From NCBI GenBank assembly GCA_905250075.1, contig CAJNOP010000059.1:687795-751794 (forward strand): a stretch of 64,000 nt of DNA, given 5' to 3'. The DNA comes from Rotaria sp. Silwood1 (taxonomy: Eukaryota; Rotifera; Eurotatoria; Philodinida; Philodinidae). Under the pieces are notes generated by a model. It made no database searches and was not told the origin of the DNA. It worked only from the letters and a program-made list of their open reading frames with translations. Of this stretch, positions 1-11,600 are shown piece by piece. A program made the position numbers and the translations under genes. The first letter of the stretch is position 1, and every line of letters begins with the position of its first letter.

Positions 1-956
1 TATTCAACTGTAATTCTTGTTGAAGAAAAGAAAACAGGCTTTCTTTGTGCTCTCAAAGTAATTAAGGTATGTATTTACATATATATATATATATGCATTC
101 AAAATTATTAAATTTGTTTCAAATAGAATAAAAATCTTAAAATATCCGTTTTTTTTAGAAATCAATCATTCGACAATATCAACAAGAACATCAATTAATA
201 CGTGAACTTGAAATTCATATGCGTCTATTTCATAAACATATATTACGAATGTATGATTTTTTCTATGATTCAAGTCGTATATATGTTATACTTGAATATG
301 CAGCTAATGATACATTAGCTTCATATTTAAAACGTCATCAACGTTTAGATAATACACGAACAGCAACATTTATATATCAAATAGCTGATGCACTGAATTA
401 TTGTCATCATTTAAAAATAATGCATCGTGATTTAAAACCAGAAAATATACTCTTAGGACAATTTCATGAAATAAAATTAGCAGATTTTGGTCTTGCACTT
501 CATTGTCCAAGTTCAAGAAGAACACAATATATTGGTACAATGGACTATATGGCACCTGAAGTTATTGAAAATGAAGATGTAAATATTGATGATTTATCAT
601 GTTCATCTGTTGATTCAACAACCACCAAATCACCTATGCCATATGAAGAATCAGCTGATTTATGGAGTTTAGGTATAATAACATATGAATTACTTGTTGG
701 TACAACACCTTTTTATGATCCAGATTTAATTGTAACAAAAAAACGTATTTTGTCATGTGATTATGTTTTACCCGATTATGTACATACTGATGCCGGCCAT
801 TTTATTAATCATTTACTTAAATATGATCGACAACAACGTTTAACAATACCAAATGTCTTTGAACATAGTTTCATTCGAACATTTGCACAAATTAATTTTC
901 TTAATGAAACCCTTCACCATTTTGCTTCAATGCATCATTCCCCAAACAATACGTAA
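1..956 (+). CDS. Aurora-type serine/threonine kinase, 3' part (5' end outside window)
   Basis: Protein kinase catalytic domain entering from the left edge. Exons 1-66 and 159-956 (92-bp intron, GTATGT...TTTTAG) give 287 residues plus TAA. Visible: the beta-3 lysine in CALKVIK (codon 55-57), catalytic loop HRDLKPEN, DFG, and the APE of MAPEV. The stretches LILEYA-like (VILEYA), RTATFIYQIADALNYCH and the PSSRR activation segment are Aurora A/B signatures, so I place it in the Aurora family (mitotic spindle and chromosome kinases). The glycine loop is outside the window. Odd points: the second activation-loop threonine of Aurora (T288 in human Aurora A) is Gln here (codon 525-527), with only the preceding Thr kept, and a Ser/Asp/Thr-rich insert of roughly 20 residues follows APEVIEN (about 561-655). 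Kinase certain; subfamily likely. Confidence 0.8.
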
Positions 957-1483
957 TAATTATGAAATGAATTGTATTATATCAGATTTCTTATTTTTTT
1001 TCTTTTCGAAGAATGTTATATGTATACATAGATGAATAAATGAGCGAATTGTAATTTTATAATACTCTTTGAAGAAAATGTGATAAAAAGAGGAAATTGT
1101 TCCAATGATAAACTGAGCCGGTCATTCGATAAAGCACATTGGATAATTCCTAAAACGAAAGTTTCTCGAAACTTGATGCAAAAAAATCGAAGATAAATAA
1201 GAATGTGAAAAGAGTATCTATATGAAAGTATACGTAGAAGAAAAAATCATTTTTCTTTCCGACTTGCATTATTATATACTAATTGATTGATTCAATGAAG
1301 TATTAGTTTAAAAAACCTTTCAAAAGCTATAAAGCTTCTAACTTATGAAAGAGCAGGCTGTGCGTACGTGAAAAATTTTGTAATTTGAAAGTTCTCTGTC
1401 ACTGTTGTTCATGATTTATCTTATCGAATACGTTTGACATTGATTCTAAGAAGACGTTGCCAAGTGACAAAACATTGCGCAGC
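957..1483. other. Intergenic, AT-rich
   Basis: 3' flank of the kinase gene and the left flank of the transposon. An AATAAA lies in the first 100 bases past the stop (near 1035). No coding potential seen. The true left end of the transposon may lie inside this stretch, because the matching part of the inverted repeats fades rather than ending at a clean boundary. Confidence 0.5.
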
Positions 1484-1842
1484 TGACGAGGGAAGGTTCC
1501 CAGGTGTTCAAGCCGTTTCGACCCCATCTTTTGACCATAAGTAGACCTCAATGAGGTATGAAAGAGCTGAAAAGGATTCATTCCCTCGCGCCTTTGTTCC
1601 TGAAATATTGAATTTTCAAGATATGATATAAGGAAACGAGAATAAAACGATCAATGACTCTTTTTGAGAGAAGTGAAATATTAAAGACTGAAGCTTTTTT
1701 CCAGTCTTATGCGTTCTTTATCCGATCTGTTTTGATTTGAGAGGTAGATATAATCTTACCTATAATGATTCTATTCATTGTTCATGAATCGAAAGAATAC
1801 ACAAAATTCCTATCTTGTTTTTGATATTATTTTAAAACACAA
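1484..1842 (+). repeat. Left long terminal inverted repeat of the transposon
   Basis: Inverted copy of 3925-4284. Similarity starts around TGACGAGGGAA and runs inward to the GTGTTTTAAAAT block near 1842. Mismatches and small indels are scattered throughout, consistent with an old insertion. Confidence 0.85.
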
Positions 1843-3659
1843 CGATCTGTCTACTGAAAATCAGTGAAAATGATAGTTCAAGAAAAAAATGAGTGAAACA
1901 TAGTGGTTTGCGGCATTCGCTGCAGCAGATTAAAGGCGCTGCCTGATAGGATGGAGCAACACACATCTCAACATCTAGTGAGAAATACACTTCGGTCACT
2001 GTTTCGAAAGGTCCTGGATGGATATCCGTATAACCACTAGCGTATCAAGCGTATTGAATCAGCCGACGAAAAGTTTCGGATGTCAATTGATTGTGATTCA
2101 GAGAAGTGAGACGGATGATATTATTGCGCTCGCACATATTGATATCAAGTTCATCGAGCATCACACGATCATAGACTCAACGAGGAATCACTTTCATTTG
2201 TCTGTTGAAAAAGACATCCAATGGTTGAATTTGAGCCGTTGTTCTCTTCGATATCTCAAGCCTTATGCATCCTGAGATGTAATCATATAGCCCTTTTCCA
2301 TCCGTCTGCCCTCCTCAACACTCCGAGATGAGTAGAAAATTTTTTCGCTGCATAAGTGATGGAAGGAGAACGTGATTACTCCAATGTTCATCTAAGGACG
2401 TCGTGAGCTTTCCAGAACTGTGGCAAGTGACGATCACGTTCGAAGTCTTGAAAAGACGTGATCGAATATTCTCACTCATATGTTCCTTGGGCTCCTTCAA
2501 GCAGAGGTAGATTGGTGAGAGAAGCTGACCATCGAGTGTGATGGTAGGCTGTACCGGATAGCTGTAAGTATTGGCGTTTGTAGAGCGAACAGCGGCAACA
2601 GGTATTTTCTCACCCTTAACGCTCAATGTTTGAGTGGAGTGTAGTTCGAGTTCGATTCCACTTTGATCGATGTTCATGATCTCGCTCGCTTCATATTTCG
2701 GTAAACGTTTGCAAACATCAGCCACAAAGTGATCGGCCGAAGCTTGAATTGTATCTTGATTTTGTGTTTCATGTTTCGTTATAATCTATGAAAAACAGAT
2801 ATTTTTGGCAAGTTTTATCGCAAAATATTATCCAAGAAACTAAAGTTTTGTGTCAAACATAGATGTGTAGAACTCGCTAAATGGTCTTTCTTTCATTTTT
2901 CTCTGAGTGTCAGAAAGAAGGGCATTTTCCATATATTTCTGAGGACTAATCATGAATCTCCTTACCTTCGTCACTTTGCGAGATATAATATTGTGCTTAT
3001 GTTTGAACGTATGAAGCCAGTGGTGTGAAGCCACGAAATCATGTAAAGATTCATTCATAGTTTTCTTCAACGCCCACCGAAGAAGATCAATACGATGCAC
3101 GGGAAGAGTATTTCCATGAGCTCGTTCGAACATATCAAACACAGCTATCAACCTTGTCAGTTTTCTGCTTCTTTGTACCATGTCTCTCGAGATATCGACG
3201 AAAACGAGCAATGTAGGTTTGATGCGGATACGGCAGAAGTTATGTTTCACTGTCGACCACCGCCGCTTTCGTTGACCAGTTTTCCGATTGACTTCATCGT
3301 AGAAATTGACTGCTCGTGTCATGTATTCAAGTGAAAATTCGTTACGCAATATTCTATCCTCGTCTCCTTCTTCACCGCAATATTCAAGATCAAGTGATTC
3401 GTCAACTTCATCATTTTCATTTCTCTATCTCATTGACTAACTCGCCTTCATCTGATCCATGATCGAGGGTACTTTCAATCTCGAAAGTGTGCGAATGACT
3501 ATTGATGATCGACTCAAGCACATTGTACAGCAGGTCAGCTACTTCACATTCACGGTTTGTAATAGAGGAAGTGGGAGTCGATGTGGTCGAAAAAACAGGA
3601 AACAGTAAGTTCGAAGCTCGATCAGTGAGAATTTTCACGACGTTCGATGGATTAATCAT
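1832..3659 (-). pseudogene. Transposase pseudogene, pogo/Tigger family (HTH_CENPB + DDE)
   Basis: Reads from ATG at 3659 to TAA at 1832-1834. An acidic N-terminal part is followed by a +/-1 frameshift near 3417, then a helix-turn-helix region (LLRWALKKTMNES, HHWLHTFKHKHNI). An intron 2786-2965 (GTAAGG...CATAG) joins SRKVTK to IITKHE. The DDE part shows NIDQSG (first Asp) and the family block TTAQIQPLDVFFNRQMK (third acidic site), and ends in a Cys-rich CCSEC...LCFTHFF tail seen in relatives. In-frame TGA codons stand at about 2315, 2177-2179 and 2045-2047, and the second catalytic Asp is not visible (LLISEC-stop-GGQTD). The copy cannot encode a working transposase; related active copies may exist elsewhere in the genome. 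Confidence 0.85.
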
Positions 3660-3924
3660 TTCGAAATAGAGACCAGTAAGACTGAAATCAACTCAATTCT
3701 TGTACCTCCTTAATATATTGTAATAGATAAAATGAAAGAAGAACGACTGTATAGCACAAAACACGCACAAAAGAGAACAGGATGAGAATATAACTAGTAG
3801 AACATGGAAGAAAGAGTGTAAGCGCATAACATTCATTACAGGAACGAGGTGGTATGCAGACAACGAAAGAGACAAGCTACAGTGCGAATAATGTATCATT
3901 CTCGCCCATCCATCAAGAATAATT

Positions 3925-4284
3925 GTATTTTAAAATGATATCAAAAACAAGATAGGAATTTTGTGTACTCTTTGAATTCATGAACAATGAATAGAATCGT
4001 TATAGATACGATTATATCTACCTCTCAAATCAAAACAGATCGGATAAAGAACGCATAAGACTGGAAAAAAGCTTCAGGCTTTAATATTTTACTTTTCTCA
4101 AAAAGAGTCATTGATCGTTTTATTCTCGTTTCCTTATACCACATCTTGAAAATTCAATATCTCAGGAAAAAAAGGCGCGAGAGAATGAATCCTTCTCAAC
4201 TCTTTCATACCTCATTGAGGTTTACTTATGGCCAAAAGATGGGGCCGAAACGGCTTGAACATCTGGGAACTTTCCCTCGTTAGT
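3925..4284 (-). repeat. Right long terminal inverted repeat of the transposon
   Basis: Reverse-complement partner of 1484-1842. Alignment by eye keeps the order and spacing of all blocks, with only point differences and one- or two-base gaps. Confidence 0.85.
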
Positions 4285-5237
4285 TCGCGGAGTAGTCTTA
4301 CTTTTTGTGAACTACGATACATATACGACGTCACTGACACATATTCTTGTACTGATGTTTTATCAATTCAATGAATTCTTTTGTACTTCCAACCCATAAT
4401 AACGCCCATGTAATCGACTCATAAGGAACGAAATCGAAAATCATACTGACATTTAAAAGATAACAGTACAAGGTATTCTGATCAATAGTATTCACAGGCT
4501 TAATTCCTGTCTGCCTTGACTCGATGCGAAATCCGGATTATATTTGATCAGCCAGAATTTTGTTATACATATGAATTATCATCTTTCGAACCTAACCATA
4601 TGTTACATGTTCGTCATAGTTCTTTGTCAGCAATACGTTTAAAATCTGTCAAAGTCACTCTATCAGGTCCGACAGCTGACTCTTTAATGATATTTCCAAG
4701 AGCTAAGACTGTATCTTCTCGTGTGATGGCTACTAGAAGAGCGCAGCTTTCAATTGAAGTCTTCTTTTGAATAGATACAGTGTCAGCGGTCGATGTTTCT
4801 TATCGATTTCAGTGATGTTCTGAAGTATTTGAAACATGTAATGATGTTTTAGATTTGATCAACCCATCAAAGATGTAATGGCGTAGCTGCGAATGCTCGA
4901 TGTAAGTATTGAATCTACTCATACTTGAACTGACGCGCTCTCATTTATTCTAAACAGAGTCACTATATGCTCTAGTTTCTTTTGTGCAATTTAAATATAA
5001 AACTCTATTTGAATCTTTCATTTTAACGAATTTGAGTAAATTAAATAATTATAAATCTTTTTTTTTTAAACTTCTAATTAAATACACAACATATTAGCCG
5101 AATAAACAAAAAAAACAATAAACAAGATTTCTTATAATACAAACAAAAACAGATTCCACAGAACATTATTGTTTCTAAGAAAAAAAAAACCAAAGTTGTC
5201 ATTATATCACTGTTAACTATCTGATTGAATATCAATT
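4285..5237. other. Intergenic; contains a decayed minus-strand reading frame
   Basis: Between the transposon and the Ig-receptor gene. On the minus strand from about 4950 to 4617 a coding-like frame is interrupted by TGA and TAA (see findings). The remainder is AT-rich with poly-A/T runs and gives nothing else. Confidence 0.4.
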
Positions 5238-8200
5238 TCAAAGAGCTTGTACTCGTGCATAGTACAAATTAGAACTAGTGAGTGATGCTAGATCGGATGA
5301 AAGAGGTGGTCCATATCGTTGATGTTGTTGATATTGTCTCGTAATTGGTATTGAATCAACACTATTGGCAATATAATCATTACTTGTCCGAGTTGTTGTT
5401 GATGGAACCATAACACCATTATGATGAATTAATGGTTGTCGAGGTTTTATAGAAGATTTTACAACATCATTAGAATGTGAGTGTAGATTATGATGATGGC
5501 TAGATTTCTGACGACGGTGACGACAACAAAAAATAAAAAAGAGAATAAGACCAAGTACACAAAGAGGGATAACAATCACATAGAGTAAACTATTATTGAT
5601 ACTGGTCGAAGGTGTCACACCTAGAAAAAGAAGAAAATGTAATTTCGACTGACAAATCAAACACTTTAAATATCTTTTGAGTTTTTGAAAAGGACACAAA
5701 TAGCACCGAGTATAAAAATATGTAATCCAAATCTGTAAAAATCTCTCACAATACTTCTGTTTAGAAGAAAATTTAACTTTTTATTCAATCATTAAAAAAA
5801 CGATTATATATTCATAAAGAATTGATAATTTAAGATAAAGTAAGCAGTGGTTTTTTTCTAATCATTCTAAAATTTAATTAAAACTGTTTCTATTTCTATC
5901 GGGAAGCAAGACAGAAGTCTTTCGTTTCATACCTACTTAATTATCGAAAATTTAAACTTTAATGTAAAGTATGCTTTTTCAGTAAAAAGTATACCTCTGA
6001 TAATAGACCTACTATTTATTTATTACATAAAAACAAATTATCGTTTTATACTTTCGAAAATTAGACAACCACCAGATCTGGAATTTTAAATCAATTCTAT
6101 AACGATCATCCCTACAATTTCATGTCTAGTGGATGAATGTCAATAGCTTTTCTTTAGTAAAGCAACTAGTAGAAACATTCATATCTTCTTATTAGACAAA
6201 TCAAAACTTACTACGATTTAAAATAGTTCGAAATATATTTGTATTGCCTATCATCATCTTATTTTAACGTCTACTTTTTTTTATAGGAATATTTGGTTTT
6301 GTATATCTGCTCGATTTCAAAGTTTAGTTCTTTCAAGTTAGAAATGTCCTCGTTTTCTTCAGACTTATTATATAAACATATACCATTTGTCTTACTTTCA
6401 TGATTATCAATAATATTAATAAAAGCTTTTTTATAATTGGTAGCTTTATCATTTTGAACCAAACAAATATATTGTCCACCTTCCTTGGAAGTAATCGATG
6501 AGAAGAAAAGTGGTTTTGAAAGAATGTTATTTGAATATTGTAGTTCTTGAGATTGTTCGATATTTTCATATTGTTCTGAACCAAATACAATCGCATCAGG
6601 TCGAAATAATTGCAGAGTATCGATTTTTTTTAACCACTGAATTTTTGTTGTTGGTTCATTTGTTTGAACACGGCAATTAAGTAAAGCTGTTTTACCCTTT
6701 TCAACACTTGTGTTTTGAGGATCGTTACCAAAAAATTGTAATTTTTCTAAAAATAAAAAATTAAACTTTCATTAGTAAATGTTTTGGTTGTTGCGTTTGT
6801 TACCTGTAACAACAAGAATATATGTGGCATTGATAGCTCCAAATGAATTGAATAATTCACATGTATAATTGCCAGTATCTGACTGACGTAAGTCTTTAAC
6901 TATTAATATTTGCGTTCTGGAAAAACAACACTATAATATAATGAAATAAAATAAATAAAATTGAAACATACTGTGTAACACCATATTCATCTTCTGATAA
7001 TATTTTACCATTTTTCTTCCATCGTATTTCTGGTGGTGGTTTACCAGATGCTAAACATTTCAATTGTACAGTCGTACCTTCTGGTTGAATAACTTTAGTT
7101 GGCCCTATTTGACCATCATCATTCCGTGAAATAAATTCTGGTGCTTCTAAAATAAAAAACAAAATAAAATTCAAAATCGACTTAACATTAAACGGTAATA
7201 CCTCCATTCAATGAATCTAAATCCCAGTTCATTACATTCCGTTGTTCATTATTATTACCATTATTTGATATTGTTCCATTCGCTATAATTATAAAATAAG
7301 TCGTCTACTTAATCAGTATTGAATAAAATTTCAAAAATACTTACATCTAATATTAATTTGAAATTGTGCTTGTATACTACCAAATCCATTGACAACATTA
7401 CATTTATATAAACCAGCATCAGTAAAATGTGCTTGATGAATTTTTAATAAGAATCGTTTAATAACTAAATTTGATGATGACCACATAGGATCTAAATCTT
7501 CATTATTTTTTGACCATTGAATTGATAAATCAGGTGCATTAGTAACTGGGCAATGTAATTCAATTGGATTATTTTCATTTACGTCTAATATAATAAAATT
7601 TGATGTATTGGGCAACAGAGTAGGTGGTCCTAAAAATCATATATTTTAGATTTTATGATTAAAATATTATAAACTAATCAGTTAAAAAAAAACTATAAAA
7701 CATTTGGTAATCATAATCTAAGAACTAGAAGTTTCGAATGAATTTCAAAAGTTTAATTTTCATTAGCAAGTTTAATAATAACTGTATTTTTATCAATGAG
7801 AATTGAAGCATGGATTTTTTTATTAAACATGAATACTTTGCACATCACATTCTTCTATTTCTATCAGTACATGATTCATAAGAAACATTATGAGTAATCG
7901 AGGGTTATGACTGCTGATAAAAGTGCAATAAAAACTTTACATTCATGCGCATAAATTCTTGACTTTATAACTGTATAGAAATATTTACTACTCTACAACC
8001 TTCCATCACGCGTTTTATTCAACGTTGCTTATAGAAAAAAAGTACAAACTGAAATTTATAATTCTTCATCAATGAAATTTAACTATTTATTATATCCATA
8101 TTTTCTCTAAAAAGCGTGATTTCAAGTTGTTGCAGTTAACTAACATTTCAAATTTCCAGAGAAACTTATGGTAAAGTATATTTCAAACGTATTGTGTTGA

Positions 8201-8684
8201 GTTTTTATTATCAACATGCTTCTTTGTATTGACTATTACAAAATATATATATACAGATTTTTGTTATACATCTACAATATTGTTGATATTCTATCGAAAT
8301 TTATTCATGAGAAAAAAAATACTAGTCTAGAACACTTGTTGATGTTTATTTTGTGAATAAGTAAAAACGTTTTACTATGTTACTAGTAAAAGGATGAACT
8401 ATCCATACAAAAAAAGAATGGCCATTCCATACTTATTATAGTAACTATATTAGTTTTGAATGAACATATGGAATCTTTTAATAAACTACATTATAATCGA
8501 TTTATGAATGATATAAAGTCAGTCATCATGTAAACTCATTGACGAACAAATCCATTGATAAATAAAAATCTTTTTTTTCGAGCTATAAAAGTATCATTGT
8601 ATCGAACATTTTTTTTTATTACATACCTCTTGCAACAATATTTTCGAAGAAGAAAGATAACAAGAGAATAATTATTCGATTCAT
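5238..8684 (-). CDS. Three-Ig-domain transmembrane receptor without kinase, FGFRL1-like
   Basis: Seven exons join in frame: 8627-8684, 7345-7629, 7202-7282, 6972-7146, 6804-6916, 6396-6746, 5238-5620 (481 aa). Exon 1 encodes a signal peptide (MNRIIILLLSFFFENIVA). Ig1 is in exon 2 (LHC...IQWS...YKC), Ig2 in exons 4-5 (LKC...IRWKK...DTGNYTC, then FGAINATY), Ig3 in exon 6 (NCRV...IQWLKK...GGQYIC). Exon 7 has one hydrophobic span (LYVIVIPLCVLGLILFFIF), a basic stop-transfer and a His-rich tail (SHHHNLHSHS) of about 90 residues. The Ig2/Ig3 blocks, the absence of a kinase and the His-rich tail match FGF-receptor-like 1 (binds FGF/heparan and cell-adhesion partners at the plasma membrane). Another FGFR-type Ig receptor is possible. 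Intron 1 is 997 bp; the others are short. Confidence 0.75.
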
Positions 8685-11600
8685 TTAAAAATCAGATGAA
8701 ATCTAAAATGAAATAAAAACAATATATTTCCAACAAAAATCTTTTGAAACAATGAATGGCATAGTAATGCAATTAAATTCTTCTATAATAATAGATTATC
8801 AATGTTCAATCATACAATAACAATTCTTATAGGCATATGAAACCGTAATAAAAGAGAAGTGATAAATTCAAATAAACGTTCATTCAATATATGCTATCAG
8901 TTTGGATCGATAGTCGCACAATCTATTATCAGTTATCTATTCATGACGATGGCTACGCAATATGTAGAAAGGTTGCAATCTTATGTCTGCTCTTAATATC
9001 TTACCATTCCACACTCATACAGATAAACTTCTTTGTTTTTTACACAATCATCTAGTTGGAAGTAGTTGCATCAGAGATTCTCATTTCTATCTACTTGAAA
9101 TTTTCTGTCAATGAATCAAAGTATCTCTTTTGTTTTTTGTCTTTTTTGTTAAGTGCGAAAATATCGAACAGAGTAAACTCTCACGTTCTTCAACTCATTG
9201 TCGATCGGACAGCAAACATGCGTACAGGCGTGCGCTCGTCAAGCATATAACCTTGAATGAATAGGCTCATTCATCATCATCCATTCGTACAGTGTTCATG
9301 GTTCAGCTACATGTGTGTATGGGAAAAAAAAAAGATCAAGAAACAAAAGGGCATCTGTATATTTATTTGGATCATGTCTGTCTATTCTGAATCAATGGAT
9401 GAAAAAACTTCTGACGCAATGGTCTATCTCAATTTGACAGCAAATGAAAGATCAAATACCATTCACATGGATAGACATTTTTCACTTATCGTATTTTTTC
9501 AATTTAACAGTCCTATATAAATGTCAAACATATATTTATAAAGATTGCTTATGAAACGTGAGAGAAAGAATAGATATCTATCACATGTATATTGAAAAAA
9601 ATCATTGATATAAAGAATTTTATTATCAGCTGTTGAAATTCATTTCTTATTTTTTAATATGGATAAAACGGATAAAAGACTTACTTTCACGTCTATTGCG
9701 TTTTTCTTCTCGCGTATTCTTATGTCGTTAAAATAAAATAGAAAAAAGAACAGTAGCGTAATTGTATGTCTGTATTAGACCATATTCGATGTGTGAAATT
9801 GTTTTATTCGTTTGTTCAATAAACTTGCTCGTTTCGATATTGACCTACAATGTGTTGATGATAATAGTGAACATCATCATCGATCGAGTGTATGTGTAAT
9901 AGTGGAAGAAGGAGACGAACAACAAGTGTATGCACAATAACGAGAATATGTAGCATCTATAGACAGTAGAGAAGAGAAAAAAAAAAGCAAAAGGATAGAG
10001 AACGAACATCTATATATTCACACATACATCGAAAGAAAAAGAATTGTACAGCAGCAAATCAATCAGAATAGAGAGAGGGAGAGAGAGAAATAAAATGACA
10101 GACAAGTATTAATATATAGATAGAGATGGCGAGATCTGGCTATTATCATGGGAAGTGCCTGTCAACAAACTCGCTTATGTTACTAGAAACAGTTTTTATA
10201 TGGCGGCAGTCATCTAATCAATATGATGATGAGACACTTCGAATGAAAATGAACGCATAGTAAAAATGAATTTTTAATTTCATTGTCTTTTCGGTCTTTG
10301 CTTTTCCTACTCACGCACATGCACACACACCACTCGACGTTTACTTATCAGCTTCATCAAACCATCAAAAAGAAAATGGGTGGTCGGCAATTATTGACAG
10401 TTCACAATGAACGACAGGAAACCGAAGATTATTTTATTATAATCATCGCTCATTCATAGAAATGTAAGCAACTAACGAATGAAATGAACAGATGCGTGAC
10501 AAATCAATATCTACCTTTGTACGAGTAATTCGAATTTTTTGTTTTCATTTGAACCTATGTAAATCAATCATTTTTTTTTTTTTGATTGAGATTATAATTT
10601 CCTTTATTTCACAAATAATATTGAAATAGTTTATTTTTAAAAAAATCGGAAGTAAAAACGTGTGAAATGTTTGTTCGTCTTACAAAATATAAAAATCACG
10701 TCTGTATATAAATTATGATGATTCTTGACTTAATGAAAATATGTATTTATGTTCAATTAAGATTTTTCTTAGTTCATATAAGAATTTTCAGTTACTGATA
10801 GTTACACCATTCATTATTTGCCAACTAGCTTTTTTTCTTCTTTCATCATTATTAATATTATTGATGATGACTAATCCGTTTCTATATTACTTTAGAGTGA
10901 TGCATTGAAATTCGAGTCACTTTGATCTCTTCAATCTTATAGTACGATTCAAATAACTTGAGCATACATTGATGCAATGCTCTTCTCTATTCTATATTTT
11001 CATCAAGTGTTACTGTTCGCTATTCAATCATCACATGATTGTAGACAGAAGGAAAAAAACGTTTAATATGCATAAAAATAAAAACCAAAATTCATTATTG
11101 ATTTTTTCGAGTGTTTTCTCTATACGTAAGTTTGACCGTTACATCTATGTATTAACGTTTACGAAAATAAGAGAATATAGATTTGAATATATCTATATGA
11201 GGAAGATAATTATTCTTCTTAGTTTAAGATAAACAAAATCACACCCGAATATAAATGAACAACGACGATGATGATGATGAACGGTTGAACAGACGAAAGC
11301 TAAATTAACAAACAATATATATATATATATATATATACAGATAGATGGAGATTGACAAGAGCAATGAAGGGCGTCGTTCAACCTTTTGTTGAACATAGTA
11401 ATACTTTAAATTAATATATTTTTATTTAGGATTGGTTCATTTTGAAGAATATTAACGAAAGAAAGCGCAACTAAAGATGAAATTCATACGTGTATTCTTT
11501 GTTAGATAATATATTTATATCTAAACATAACATAGCAGCTGCGAATAGAATGTCGATATTAATAGACAATCCTTTCTAGTCATATATAGAAGTATTTTTC

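Larger units (their letters stand above)
1484..4284 (-). mobile_element. Degraded pogo/Tigger-like DNA transposon with long terminal inverted repeats
   Basis: About 2.8 kb bounded by two inverted arms of roughly 360 bp (1484-1842 and 3925-4284) that match base for base over long stretches with scattered substitutions; for example AATAAAACGATCAATGACTC occurs in the left arm and its complement in the right. Between them, on the minus strand, lies a transposase with a CENP-B/Tc5-type helix-turn-helix and a DDE domain. The transposase stop codon falls just inside the left arm. Element class is from family knowledge of pogo/Tigger/Jerky-type transposases. I could not find a convincing target-site duplication, so the exact ends are uncertain. 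Confidence 0.8.

Noticed and set aside
2018..2275. Plus-strand 85-codon frame inside the transposon
   Set aside because: It is the shadow of the minus-strand transposase, which has the recognisable QPLDV motif.
9056..9520. Open frames of 64 and 87 codons upstream of the Ig-receptor gene
   Set aside because: No domain, no splice partner and composition like the surrounding spacer.
10969..11396. Overlapping open frames on both strands around a TA microsatellite
   Set aside because: Low-complexity translation (IYIYIYI) and no family likeness.
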